Source of the DNA: Paracrocinitomix mangrovi
GTDB taxonomy: Bacteria; Bacteroidota; Bacteroidia; Flavobacteriales_D; Crocinitomicaceae
NCBI RefSeq assembly: GCF_019740355.2
Contig: NZ_CP091819.1
Coordinates: forward strand, 930,001-994,000
Direction: 5' to 3'
DNA: 64,000 nt
The position numbers and the translations under genes are program-made. This document shows, one piece after another, positions 24,502 to 32,570 of this stretch. How positions within the stretch are numbered: the stretch's first letter is position 1; each line of letters starts with the position of its first letter. The notes below the pieces were generated by a model, which saw only the letters and a program-made list of their open reading frames with translations, was not told the DNA's origin and did not search any database.

Positions 24502-24896
24502 AAACATGGGAATCATTTATAGCGATACTAGCATTTGTGCTTTCCACTATTCTCATGTTTTTCACAATACTTCTCTCAGTAGTTTTGATTCCACAATTGA
24601 AACCTGAGTTAGTTGAAATAATGATACTCCTTTCCTTTTTGCTTGAAATTGCAGGATACATAGGATTAATTATGGTGCTTAAAGGAAAAGTAAATGAGAA
24701 ACCAAAAAGAGTTCTGTTCCTTCTTCTATGTGGAATTTTATCTTTTTTGCTATTCACCAGCATTGTGGGAGGAAAAACAACATGGACATGGGTCTTAACT
24801 CTTCAAGAACCCTTTGAATGGTTTCTTATTTTATGGCCTACTCTGGTTTCTGCTTACTTTGTTGTTAAAGCAATTAGAGTGTTAAACTCTGCATAA
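24498..24896 (+). CDS. Integral membrane protein, 132 aa, four helices
   Basis: Starts in the ATGA overlap with the previous stop. Hydrophobic helices at about residues 6-30, 39-60, 71-90 and 106-124, with a Trp-rich loop (TTWTWVLTLQEPFEW). No recognised family. Coupling to a small secreted protein suggests a shared role, but none can be named. Downstream is a short right-arm attC remnant. Confidence 0.6.
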   Translation: MKTWESFIAILAFVLSTILMFFTILLSVVLIPQLKPELVEIMILLSFLLEIAGYIGLIMVLKGKVNEKPKRVLFLLLCGILSFLLFTSIVGGKTTWTWVLTLQEPFEWFLILWPTLVSAYFVVKAIRVLNSA

Positions 24897-24897
24897 A

Positions 24898-24945
24898 AAG
24901 TGAGATTTTTGTGTTGAAGTACTAATTTTAACCAACCACCATCAA
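24898..24945 (+). repeat. Right-arm attC remnant (group D), strongly decayed
   Basis: GTTGAAGTACTAATTTTAACC (cut to fit: GAAGTACTAATTTTAACC) keeps the TAATTTTA motif at 24923-24930 but no GTTRRRY core or left arm. Confidence 0.4.
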
Positions 24946-24951
24946 CCATAA

Positions 24952-25467
24952 ATGAAACTTCTCACCACAATATTTACTGTATTATCTCTTAGTTTATCTT
25001 TTTCACAAAATGAATTTGAGGATACCGTCAATTCTAAAGTATTGATGATAGAAAATTTAAACCTAAGTTCGGATACGATCTTTTGGGAGGAGCTGTCTGA
25101 TCATATGCCGGCCCTTGATGGTGGAGCTGAGCTGATAATCTACTACACATCTGAATTCAAAAAAATTAAAATTCAATTGGGGCTTTCTAATGGAATAAGA
25201 ACGATTACCTTATTTCTTGAAAATAGCGTTCCCATAAAGTTTATTGACATTGAAGAACGCTTTGTATTTGATCAGGAAAAATCAGAACTTAATTACACAA
25301 AAACAGATACTATTTCTAATTGTGAAGGATACATTTTAAGTTGGGAAAATGGTTCTTCAAAAACCACTTGTACCAGCATAAAACGACAAGAAACTTTATT
25401 GTATCAAACTGAAGATTATTACTACATCCTGGAGCTGGCTAAAATCTTCAAACCTAAATTCAAGTAA
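24952..25467 (+). CDS. Secreted protein, 171 aa, unknown function
   Basis: Signal peptide MKLLTTIFTVLSLSLSFSQ. The mature protein has repeated beta segments (IKIQLGLSNGIRTITLFLE) and a cysteine pair further on (NCEGYILSW, TTCTSIK). No recognised family. It starts 7 bases after an attC remnant; the 119 bases after its stop hold only AT-rich DNA with a weak inverted repeat GCGAATTAAATAATTCGC (25494-25511). Confidence 0.65.
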   Translation: MKLLTTIFTVLSLSLSFSQNEFEDTVNSKVLMIENLNLSSDTIFWEELSDHMPALDGGAELIIYYTSEFKKIKIQLGLSNGIRTITLFLENSVPIKFIDIEERFVFDQEKSELNYTKTDTISNCEGYILSWENGSSKTTCTSIKRQETLLYQTEDYYYILELAKIFKPKFK

Positions 25468-25493
25468 AAAAGGTTTAAAGCGGAATAACTATA

Positions 25494-25511
25494 GGCGAAT
25501 TAAATAATTCG
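25494..25511. repeat. Short palindrome between genes
   Basis: GCGAATTAAATAATTCGC can form a 7-base-pair stem (GCGAATT/AATTCGC) with a 4-base loop. No T-run follows directly, so it is not a clear terminator. Confidence 0.4.
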
Positions 25512-25586
25512 CATTTTTCGCAAATCCACATTGGTAAGCGCTAAATTCAATTATTAAAATGCTGGAGATGAAACGAAATTTGTTTC

Positions 25587-26114
25587 ATGAAGAAGATTTT
25601 AATTTTTATTGCATTGGTATCAAGTTTTGGAACAACCTACTCGCAAGAGAAGTCTAAATTGAAAGACCATCTCTTTATGTATGAACTAAATTCAGTTTAC
25701 CATTACATTCAAGGCACCTGTTCATGGTCACCATCAAACATGCTTTACGGCTTACAATACAAAAGGATAAGGGCATCAACTGAAGCCGGAATCTTTTCAT
25801 TTTTTACAGGATATACCGGAGCACTGAATTATACAAAATTGAATAACAACAATTTTCTAAACTCCAGTCTTGAATTTCACTTCAGATCATATCCACTTAC
25901 AGCACTCATTCGTTTTGGCGCCGGACTTGACTTTAGTACTGATTTCAACAAATCTAATTACCTCTCCTTTTATCCATCCATAGCATTTGACATTGGTCTG
26001 GTAGAAGTTTCTTACTCCTATCTCATTAACACTCATAGTAAAACAACATTTTCTGATCACAGAATAAAGCTTTCATTCGGGCCTTGGGTAAAATCTAAAA
26101 AGGATAATAGATAA
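25587..26114 (+). CDS. Outer-membrane beta-barrel-like protein, 175 aa
   Basis: Signal peptide MKKILIFIALVSSFGTTYSQ, then alternating hydrophobic/polar strands rich in Tyr, Phe and Gly (FSFFTGYTGALNY, SFYPSIAFDIGLVEVSYSY) and a final strand IKLSFGPWV. This looks like an eight- to ten-strand outer-membrane barrel of Bacteroidota. Specific role unknown. After the stop is a right-arm attC remnant containing GCTAGATTTAGCTAAAC. Confidence 0.65.
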   Translation: MKKILIFIALVSSFGTTYSQEKSKLKDHLFMYELNSVYHYIQGTCSWSPSNMLYGLQYKRIRASTEAGIFSFFTGYTGALNYTKLNNNNFLNSSLEFHFRSYPLTALIRFGAGLDFSTDFNKSNYLSFYPSIAFDIGLVEVSYSYLINTHSKTTFSDHRIKLSFGPWVKSKKDNR

Positions 26115-26141
26115 ATTGCTAGATTTAGCTAAACCCAAAAT
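26112..26141 (+). repeat. Right-arm attC remnant
   Basis: AAATTGCTAGATTTAGC then TAAACCCAAAAT: the right arm is clear, the GTTRRRY core has become CCCAAAA and no left arm remains. Confidence 0.5.
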
Positions 26142-26148
26142 ACCATTG

Positions 26149-26805
26149 ATGAACATCAGATTAACTTTTTATTTTCTAATTGTACTGTTGCCTTCCTGCG
26201 GAAGTAAAGAATCAAAATGCGAATGCCCTAAGTGTCCTGAAAAAGAAACACATTCTCCACCGGTTTGTAGACCTGAAGGTTTTAGTGATTCAAGTTCAGT
26301 AATTTTAAATTTCTTTATCGACACTAATTATATTGCAGGTATTAATTCTGACACGCTTAAACCGGCAATCAACTTACCATTTATCACCAGTGAAGATCAG
26401 GGTCATGAAGGCTATCCTTTCATTCTTGGCCATTTAGATTATTTTGTACTTGATTCATTTATAATGTCTGATGAGCTGGTAATTAAATTAATATATGCTG
26501 AAATTCCAAAAGATACCATCCAAGACGAAATTGACTACTATCGAATCATTCATTTAATGAGTTACGACTCAAAAGGTAATTTTACAACAAAGGAAACCAT
26601 TTGTAAACGGTACATAAGAGGAGAATATTATTCATCAGTTTTAACTGAATTTGATAAAAACGATATTACAATATCCAAACACGAACAGTGGAAATCTGCA
26701 AGTGGTCGTTTGTATAGTGAATGGTCGGATAATTACTATGTATTAACATATCAAGGCTACTTAAAAGAATGGGCCAAATCTCAAAGACATTGGTGCAAAG
26801 ATTAG
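26149..26805 (+). CDS. Cys-rich lipoprotein, 218 aa, unknown function
   Basis: ATG 26149 gives a lipoprotein signal (LLPSC, Cys17); the upstream open frame from 26116 is attC sequence. After the anchor comes a cysteine-proline cluster CECPKCPEKETHSPPVC, which could bind metal or form disulfides close to the membrane. The mature domain is a mix of strands and helices with WCKD at the end. No family recognised. Confidence 0.65.
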   Translation: MNIRLTFYFLIVLLPSCGSKESKCECPKCPEKETHSPPVCRPEGFSDSSSVILNFFIDTNYIAGINSDTLKPAINLPFITSEDQGHEGYPFILGHLDYFVLDSFIMSDELVIKLIYAEIPKDTIQDEIDYYRIIHLMSYDSKGNFTTKETICKRYIRGEYYSSVLTEFDKNDITISKHEQWKSASGRLYSEWSDNYYVLTYQGYLKEWAKSQRHWCKD

Positions 26806-26844
26806 AAAAGTAAATCCTACTTAAAAAGTTCGAGATTTGGAATC

Positions 26845-26866
26845 CAGTACTAATTTTAACCAACCC
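26845..26866 (+). repeat. Right-arm attC remnant (group D)
   Basis: CCAGTACTAATTTTAACCAACC: same motif as at 24917, without cores or left arm. It lies about 40 bases before the next start codon. Confidence 0.4.
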
Positions 26867-26898
26867 TCTGACTCTAATTAATCTTACATTACAATAAG

Positions 26899-27162
26899 AT
26901 GAGGACATTAAAAATATTATTGATAGCCGGATTAATCTCTTTAGTAGTTGGAATAATTTCCATCATTGTTTCTTATAACATCCTGATAAAATTGTACCCC
27001 TCAACATACACTTTAGAAAATGGAGAGGTAGTCAATGGAATGCCAATGGGACAACTCTTCACTAGTATCATTATTGGGGTGATATTATTTGCAAGCGTAA
27101 TGATTGTCCTATCCTATATCTTAGATAAAAGAATGTTTCAAGGTGAGAAAAAACACCTTTAA
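26899..27162 (+). CDS. Small two-helix membrane protein, 87 aa
   Basis: Helices at about residues 5-29 and 53-76 with a short polar loop between (YPSTYTLENGEVVNGMPMGQ) and a basic C-terminal tail. Likely inner membrane. No family recognised. Confidence 0.6.
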   Translation: MRTLKILLIAGLISLVVGIISIIVSYNILIKLYPSTYTLENGEVVNGMPMGQLFTSIIIGVILFASVMIVLSYILDKRMFQGEKKHL

Positions 27163-27276
27163 CCTCATACCAAACAAAATGGTAGGGATGTTTTCACACT
27201 ACATAACTTCTTGACAACGTTTATGGAAATGAATGGAGTTGAAAGTTTCCCTTAATACATTGGCAATAGCTGACCA

Positions 27277-27320
27277 TTTGTTTAGTTATTGCTTAAGTAC
27301 TAACTTTACTAAAGTAGTTT
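27277..27320 (+). promoter_or_regulatory. Predicted promoter made from an attC right-arm remnant
   Basis: TTTG (27277-27280), 20 bases, TAACTTTA (27301-27308), then CTAAAG. The part from TAAGTAC to CTAAA matches the group D attC right arm. The next start codon (27337) is 29 bases downstream. The spacing and both boxes fit the Bacteroidota consensus. Confidence 0.6.
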
Positions 27321-27336
27321 CCCAAAACTTGATTGA

Positions 27337-28137
27337 ATGAAATCTTTGATTTTTATTTTACTTCTATTACTACCTGCATTAACTTTTGGTCATAATTCTC
27401 GGAATTTCACCAAGTTTGATTTTTCAAAAATCTATACAGTAGGTAAAAATTTCCATTTCACCTATTCAGTGATAAAGGATAAACTGGAATACAAAATCGT
27501 TCCTAAAAAGCCTGAAGGAACAGGAATGAATGTACGTTCGAGAAGTGAATATGAAGAATATTTACTACCAATAACAACGGATACAATCTTCCTGGATACA
27601 TTGATTCTTTCTGTTCAAGAACTACGAGTTAAAAAAGGCAAAAAATTTAAATCTGTTGGCTCAAGAATTTGGTTTGTGGGTGAAAACAATCAAAGAGAAT
27701 TTGGCATTGCGCAACTGGTAAATTCAAAGGACTTTCTTAAAATTTTTCCTTTTGAAGAAACCTGGTATGAATCCGGCTTTATGAATACTATTCAGGCTAA
27801 CCCTGCGCTAATGATGACAAATTTTCCTGAAAGAGATACAAGTTGGACAGACGCATTCTCCATTTCTCAAAAATATTCAAACGACAAATGGCAAACATGG
27901 ACAGACAGCTTGAATGTTAAGTCAAGGTATAACATAATTGGTAAAGACTCCATTTCAACCGCTTTGGGTAAAGTTGATACTTGGAAAATTTCTGCGACTG
28001 CCGAGTCTAAAATTGGACGTTCTAGTTTAGAATCATACTTTTCAATTAAATACGGTTTTGTCAGAATAAACTACACTCTTGTTGATGGCACCCAATTGAA
28101 TTTGGAATTGGTAAGTGTGGAGGAAAAGGAAAAGTAG
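27337..28137 (+). CDS. Secreted protein, 266 aa, unknown function
   Basis: Signal peptide MKSLIFILLLLLPALTFG. The mature part is basic and beta-rich; the C-terminal third (TALGKVDTWKISATAESKIG, then YFSIKYGFVRINYT) resembles proteins that describe a periplasmic beta-sandwich of the DUF3108 type (conserved GxVxTWKIxAxS, YxxxxGFVRxxY), which is a tentative likeness. Preceded by a good promoter. No attC after it. Confidence 0.6.
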   Translation: MKSLIFILLLLLPALTFGHNSRNFTKFDFSKIYTVGKNFHFTYSVIKDKLEYKIVPKKPEGTGMNVRSRSEYEEYLLPITTDTIFLDTLILSVQELRVKKGKKFKSVGSRIWFVGENNQREFGIAQLVNSKDFLKIFPFEETWYESGFMNTIQANPALMMTNFPERDTSWTDAFSISQKYSNDKWQTWTDSLNVKSRYNIIGKDSISTALGKVDTWKISATAESKIGRSSLESYFSIKYGFVRINYTLVDGTQLNLELVSVEEKEK

Positions 28138-28180
28138 TGAGAATGGATAATTATTAAATTTAGAAGAACTTTTATTAAAG

Positions 28181-28822
28181 ATGGGCAACTACTCTATTCA
28201 AGCGGAAGATTTTGTAAAAACCAATTATGGTCCAGAATTTAGTATTGTGAAAAGTAGTATTCAAGACTTACCGGACCTGTTTTGTTTTACATTTCAATCT
28301 GTCCAATATTTAGAATCCAGGAATTTGGAAGATCTGGCTGTAGGATCAGGTTATAACTTTATACAAAAATCAAACAATAGAGTTTTTAGTTATGGATCCG
28401 GGCATGGTTTTGATGAAGCTCTTGACATTACCAGAGCAAAGATTAGGCAAGAAGAATATATCAATGATATTATTCCTGAATTTGATATTCAAAAACACTA
28501 TAATTTAAGAATTCTAAAAGTTCATAAAAACCAAATGCTATTAGACGTCTTGCTGAAATACAAGTTGACGTATGTAGTTCCTGATGTAGTTGGAAACACC
28601 ATATATAGGGTTCTAAAAACTTATAAAAAGAATCTCTTAACTGAAAAATTATCCAACACGCCTGTTACATTTCATGGAATAAACCAAAATGTACTTCCTG
28701 AAATGATAATTGCCATTTCAACTAATTCATCCTGCGAATTTGAAATAGTTGAATATGCAGATAGAAATTTTGTAAATTATTTGGACAAAGCAACAGATGA
28801 AGATTTAGCCACTATTTGGTGA
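28181..28822 (+). CDS. Hypothetical protein with Imm35-like N-terminus, 213 aa
   Basis: Residues about 45-80 (FIQKSNNRVFSYGSGHGFDEAL) resemble the YrhB/Imm35 immunity domain, in which a residue pattern of the type V-x-x-x-TGxVFxxGSxxxxEEAL is usual. The rest is mixed helix and strand and has no recognised motif. No signal peptide. If the likeness holds the protein could be an immunity factor, but no toxin gene is adjacent. Confidence 0.55.
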   Translation: MGNYSIQAEDFVKTNYGPEFSIVKSSIQDLPDLFCFTFQSVQYLESRNLEDLAVGSGYNFIQKSNNRVFSYGSGHGFDEALDITRAKIRQEEYINDIIPEFDIQKHYNLRILKVHKNQMLLDVLLKYKLTYVVPDVVGNTIYRVLKTYKKNLLTEKLSNTPVTFHGINQNVLPEMIIAISTNSSCEFEIVEYADRNFVNYLDKATDEDLATIW

Positions 28823-28891
28823 GTTTGAAGGAGAAATTTTCAATTGCTAAAAGTACTTAACAAACTATATAATTGACCTCACCCACAGCAA

Positions 28892-29071
28892 ATGAAGCGT
28901 TTAATTGAAATCGGTTTTATTTTTCTTCTCCTACTTTCTTGTCGGTCGCGTAAAGATTGGAATCAGTTGGATTATAGAAACTCCCTTAGCTATTTGGACA
29001 GTGTAGAACAAGACTCCACAATATTTGGTTATTACGGTAACCCAATGATAAAATTCTTGAATTTTGATTAG
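28892..29071 (+). CDS. Very small lipoprotein, 59 aa
   Basis: MKRLIEIGFIFLLLLSC gives a clear lipoprotein signal with Cys17, then only 42 residues (KDWNQLDYRNSLSYLDSVEQ within). The stop at 29069-29071 is followed one base later by the ATG of the next lipoprotein gene, indicating co-translation. Either a genuine small lipoprotein or the truncated start of a larger one. No family recognised. Confidence 0.55.
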   Translation: MKRLIEIGFIFLLLLSCRSRKDWNQLDYRNSLSYLDSVEQDSTIFGYYGNPMIKFLNFD

Positions 29072-29072
29072 C

Positions 29073-29534
29073 ATGCGGATCATTTTAGTAGTTATAATTC
29101 TTAATATGATTAGTAGTTGTGCAGGAGAAAACCAGCAAACTATATCAGATGAAAATGAAACTGAAAGTAAACTATGTCTCCATGACTCTCTCAAACAAAG
29201 ATTAAGTTTTAGCTATACTGTTTATGAAGAATACAACCATGATAATCTGTCTTTATTTAAACCTAAAATGGAGACATTGCGCACTCAAGATTCAATTATA
29301 TTGACAATATCATATATTGAGTCTGGATCTCCTACTTTAGAAGGGGGATTTGAATTAGATAAAAACACTTTAGTTCTTACCTTACTTGATATTTACCCAG
29401 AAGTAAGTTGCAGCTGTGAAGAATTTTACGTTTCAGTTTTCAAGATACCTGAAAAAGACATATCCTTCGACACAGTAGTTTTGAAAAGAATCTATAACAA
29501 TAGAATAATAAGGGATACTTTATTGAATAACTAA
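29073..29534 (+). CDS. Lipoprotein, 153 aa, unknown function
   Basis: ATG 29073 is preferred to a TTG at 29064 because it follows the upstream stop and starts the lipoprotein signal (MISSC, Cys16). The mature domain has a cysteine pair CSCEEF and beta strands; it ends with IYNNRIIRDTLL. Follows the 59-residue lipoprotein directly, and another lipoprotein gene starts 15 bases after its stop. Confidence 0.65.
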   Translation: MRIILVVIILNMISSCAGENQQTISDENETESKLCLHDSLKQRLSFSYTVYEEYNHDNLSLFKPKMETLRTQDSIILTISYIESGSPTLEGGFELDKNTLVLTLLDIYPEVSCSCEEFYVSVFKIPEKDISFDTVVLKRIYNNRIIRDTLLNN

Positions 29535-29549
29535 GAAAAAATCGATTTA

Positions 29550-29939
29550 ATGCAATTCGAATTTATAAATACGAAACGGGGTAAACTGAATTTATTGATT
29601 ATAATATTACCACTATTACTCATTTTTAGCTGTCGCAGAAATAGAGAAGAGCTTGAACATTTAAAAACTGATGAAATTGTGGATGGTATCTTTATTGAAT
29701 TGTATGTTGATAATTCGGGAGGAGCATTTGCCAGTTCAACATATTATTATTATTTAACTGATTCTAACAATTTCAGAAAATTCATGTCTATTAGAGATGA
29801 TGATAATGGTGTATATATTAACACTGCATCAAACGGAGTTTTTTTGAATATTTATTATTCCCGGATGCGCGGCAATTTAAAGGATTCAACCTTTTATGAT
29901 GTTGAGAAACTCAAGAAAGAAAATGAATTTGACGACTGA
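29550..29939 (+). CDS. Lipoprotein, 129 aa, unknown function
   Basis: Lipobox LIFSC with Cys28 after a longer than usual polar N-terminus. The mature part has an aromatic stretch ASSTYYYYLTDSNNF and ends in a charged helix. Third lipoprotein in a row (28892, 29073, 29550), all closely spaced on one strand, so probably one transcription unit. Confidence 0.65.
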   Translation: MQFEFINTKRGKLNLLIIILPLLLIFSCRRNREELEHLKTDEIVDGIFIELYVDNSGGAFASSTYYYYLTDSNNFRKFMSIRDDDNGVYINTASNGVFLNIYYSRMRGNLKDSTFYDVEKLKKENEFDD

Positions 29940-29958
29940 AAACTAAAAAACAACTCAC

Positions 29959-30591
29959 TTGAAACTCTATTGCCTAAGCGGACTTGGTGTTGACCACAGA
30001 GCATTTCAAAATCTCCAACTAGAAGGAGTAGAAATGGTTCATATTGCTTGGATTCCACCGCAAAAAAAAGAATCACTTAAGTCATACGCTCAAAGACTTT
30101 TTGAATCTCAAAATATACCTGAAGATTATAATCTTATTGGAGTTTCTTTTGGAGGAATGATTGCACAGGAATTTGCTAAAATTCGAAAGCCTAAAAATTT
30201 GTTTCTTATTTCTACTATTCGCAACAAATCCGAACTGCCTTTTAAACTCAAAATTGCAGGGAATTTAAGGCTAGACAAAATTGCTCCTATCCTCTTGTTA
30301 AAATCTGGAAATGCGCTTACCTACTACTTTTTTGGAGTAAAAAAAGTGGAAGACAAAGCATTGCTCAAACAAATTCTCAAAGACACAAATGGAAAGTTTC
30401 TACGTTGGGCCATGCGGGCAATTCTAAATTGGGACAAAACCGAAAATGTTGGTGGAACAAGCATCCATGGTACCAAAGACAGAATCTTAAAAAATCATTC
30501 AACTGAACACCCAATTCTCGGAGCCGGACACTTTATGATTGTCACCCATGCAGATGAAGTAAAAGATGCGGTGATGAAGAATTGGTTGTAG
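29959..30591 (+). CDS. Alpha/beta hydrolase, 210 aa
   Basis: TTG start. The catalytic triad is readable: Ser63 in the nucleophile elbow GVSFGG, Asp174 in HGTKDRIL and His191 in GAGHFMIV; MKLYCLSGLGVDHRAFQ at the N-terminus holds the oxyanion region. A small cap segment lies at about 95-155. Substrate unknown; family members are esterases, lipases or similar. Cytoplasmic, unlike most neighbours. A right-arm attC remnant with a possible promoter follows it. Confidence 0.8.
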   Translation: MKLYCLSGLGVDHRAFQNLQLEGVEMVHIAWIPPQKKESLKSYAQRLFESQNIPEDYNLIGVSFGGMIAQEFAKIRKPKNLFLISTIRNKSELPFKLKIAGNLRLDKIAPILLLKSGNALTYYFFGVKKVEDKALLKQILKDTNGKFLRWAMRAILNWDKTENVGGTSIHGTKDRILKNHSTEHPILGAGHFMIVTHADEVKDAVMKNWL

Positions 30592-30622
30592 AATGAAATT
30601 GTTAGCTTTAAGGGAACATTTA
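30582..30622 (+). promoter_or_regulatory. Possible promoter within attC right-arm remnant
   Basis: TTG (30582-30584), 18 bases, TAGCTTTA (30603-30610) in AAATTGTTAGCTTTAAGG; the segment copies the attC right arm. Start codon of the next gene at 30645. Weaker than the promoters at 15975 and 27277. Confidence 0.4.
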
Positions 30623-30644
30623 ACCTTCAACTAATATTACAATT

Positions 30645-31229
30645 ATGGGATTTAATATTTCTGGATTAGCAATAAATAAGAACTACGAGAATAATTTTGA
30701 TGAATTACAAAAGGAGTTAAACTGGAGTCTTGAAAAACAAGGAGAAATTGACTTTGAAACCGCCTCTTCAAATTGGAAAGAAGAAGGAATTTGTGATGTC
30801 TACTTTTCTGATAACGGTACACTCCTTTTTATCAGTATGGATATGTGTACTGATGCATGGCCATTAAAGGAAGCGAACTCTTTAACTTTTGCTTTATCAG
30901 AAATATCAATGGCTTTTAATTTAAACTACTGTGAAAACGGAGTAATGAAAAGGTCCATCATGGAGGTTGAAGACAATAGATTAACTGAAGAAGGAGAGAA
31001 ATTAGAGGTAGAACAAAAATCTCAAGACACTTCTGAAATTATCTGGAATCAAATGGGTGCAGTTATAGGTAAAAGTTTTTGGGATATTGAGCCTGAAGAA
31101 AAAGCAGTTCGATACGTATTTGTCAAACAAAAAAGACAAGAACCAAGTAGCAAACCTAGTTCTGACAGGATTGAAAAGAAAGAAACAGTTCAAAAGTTAG
31201 ACAAGAAGTGGTGGCAATTTTGGAAATAA
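30645..31229 (+). CDS. Hypothetical protein, 194 aa
   Basis: Cytoplasmic, without signal peptide; helical N-terminus (DELQKELNWSLEKQG), a central strand region (LLFISMDMCTDAWPLKEAN), and a lysine-rich disordered segment (about 160-182) ending with a Trp motif KKWWQFWK. The Trp-rich end may be a short membrane- or partner-binding peptide. Family not recognised. Confidence 0.6.
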   Translation: MGFNISGLAINKNYENNFDELQKELNWSLEKQGEIDFETASSNWKEEGICDVYFSDNGTLLFISMDMCTDAWPLKEANSLTFALSEISMAFNLNYCENGVMKRSIMEVEDNRLTEEGEKLEVEQKSQDTSEIIWNQMGAVIGKSFWDIEPEEKAVRYVFVKQKRQEPSSKPSSDRIEKKETVQKLDKKWWQFWK

Positions 31230-31230
31230 A

Positions 31231-31923
31231 ATGAAGTCTTTTCACTTTACACTAAGGAAATTCTGGGCAGTCAAAAACATTCTTTCATTGAAAAATAGTC
31301 AAATAAAAATTCGCTATTTACTGATATTCAGTTTAATCACTTTTATCTTAGCTTGTAGAAATGATAATTCTGAAAATGTAGAAAAGAAGAATCCTCTAGA
31401 GGATATTTTAAAGGATTTACCAGACATTAATCAATTTCAACCAAAAGGGCAATTAATTGCTTCTTTTGATTGTTTAGTAAGAACCGAAGATCCGGAATGG
31501 TTAGAAACATTCCCTGACGGGATTATACCATGGGTTAATATTGAAAATCCTATGGAAGATATAGATATGTTGATGAATAAAGATCAAATTGTACTTTCCG
31601 AAACCCAAGCAATACTTGTAATTGACTATCCTGTTGGTGAACCTATTGAAATAGATATTCAAACTACCAATTCTGGTGGTTTTACCCTTGAAGAAATAGT
31701 ATTAATTACAAGTAGAGAGTACATCCGTGTATATCAAGAAGATTTTGAAACAGCTCGAATAGAAATGTTAAATTCAAAAGACACAACCTTAATGGATGGA
31801 ATTAAAACCAAGGGAAAATATGGCATTTGGGGGCATGGAATTTCTGAACTTGATTTATCAAGTATCGAAACTAGAATGGATTCAGAGGGAAAGGTTTTCA
31901 TTTATTTGAATGTGGTATCGTAG
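31231..31923 (+). CDS. Lipoprotein, 230 aa, start uncertain
   Basis: From ATG 31231 the lipid Cys (FILAC) is residue 42, which is long for a signal; the in-frame TTG at 31288 would give Cys23 and is a plausible real start. The mature domain includes LEDILKDLPDINQF and a strand-rich acidic part. It begins one base after the previous stop, so it is probably co-translated with it. No family recognised. Confidence 0.6.
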   Translation: MKSFHFTLRKFWAVKNILSLKNSQIKIRYLLIFSLITFILACRNDNSENVEKKNPLEDILKDLPDINQFQPKGQLIASFDCLVRTEDPEWLETFPDGIIPWVNIENPMEDIDMLMNKDQIVLSETQAILVIDYPVGEPIEIDIQTTNSGGFTLEEIVLITSREYIRVYQEDFETARIEMLNSKDTTLMDGIKTKGKYGIWGHGISELDLSSIETRMDSEGKVFIYLNVVS

Positions 31924-31988
31924 AAAATTGTTAAAACCCAATTGTAAAACTTAATTTAACTGTTTTTGAGAAAAGGCGAGCTTTAAAC

Positions 31989-32432
31989 ATGAGTCATCAA
32001 TCTGAAATTCAAACTTTTATTAATAAATTTTACTTGTATTTCGTTTTGTTTCCCCTATTAACAATTGGAGGAATCTCTCTTTTATTTCAACTAAGTACAC
32101 CACCAACTGATCCCTTTTCAGGAATGGCCAACTTTATATGGAAATTGCTTTTTTTGTTGTATGTAATACTGATGGTAGTAGCTTCTTTAGGTGTACTTAG
32201 TTCCAAGATAAGGTGGGTTCAAAAAAATGTGTTTTTTGAAATATTGCTTTGGTTTATAGCACCATTTTTCTTAGACTTTATCATTGTTTTTGGCAGGATA
32301 AATGGCAATGATTTGGATATAGGATTAATTTCTGCAAACCTTATGTTATTGCTAGCTATTAGCAATTTAATTACACTTGTTATTGGATATTATCAATATA
32401 GAATGAAATTAAAATCAATCTTAGAACATTAG
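31989..32432 (+). CDS. Four-helix membrane protein, 147 aa
   Basis: Hydrophobic helices at about residues 14-34, 47-68, 80-100 and 112-135 with short loops. No charged motif or family recognised; inner membrane. The 138 bases after it hold only AT-rich DNA. Confidence 0.6.
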   Translation: MSHQSEIQTFINKFYLYFVLFPLLTIGGISLLFQLSTPPTDPFSGMANFIWKLLFLLYVILMVVASLGVLSSKIRWVQKNVFFEILLWFIAPFFLDFIIVFGRINGNDLDIGLISANLMLLLAISNLITLVIGYYQYRMKLKSILEH

Positions 32433-32570
32433 TTAGCTTTCAATGACTATTTAAAGAAACTCTTTAGTATTTTATTAGTTTTTGTCAGTATCATTTATTT
32501 ATTGAGTTATTTTATATTTCCCGAAGCATATAGTCATTTATAGCTTAATTTTGAAGCAAACGAACCAAAG

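Noticed and set aside
1236-26148. Open frames starting with TTG inside attC right arms (1236, 21043, 24079, 26116) that read MLALVK- or MLDLA-like before the genes
   Set aside because: These residues are just translated attC right arm (TTGCTAGCTTTAG); each gene has an ATG soon after the core that gives a normal start or signal peptide.
32440-32560. Possible small membrane peptide between 32432 and 32571
   Set aside because: The hydrophobic stretch has no usable start; the only ATG is closed by a stop after two codons.
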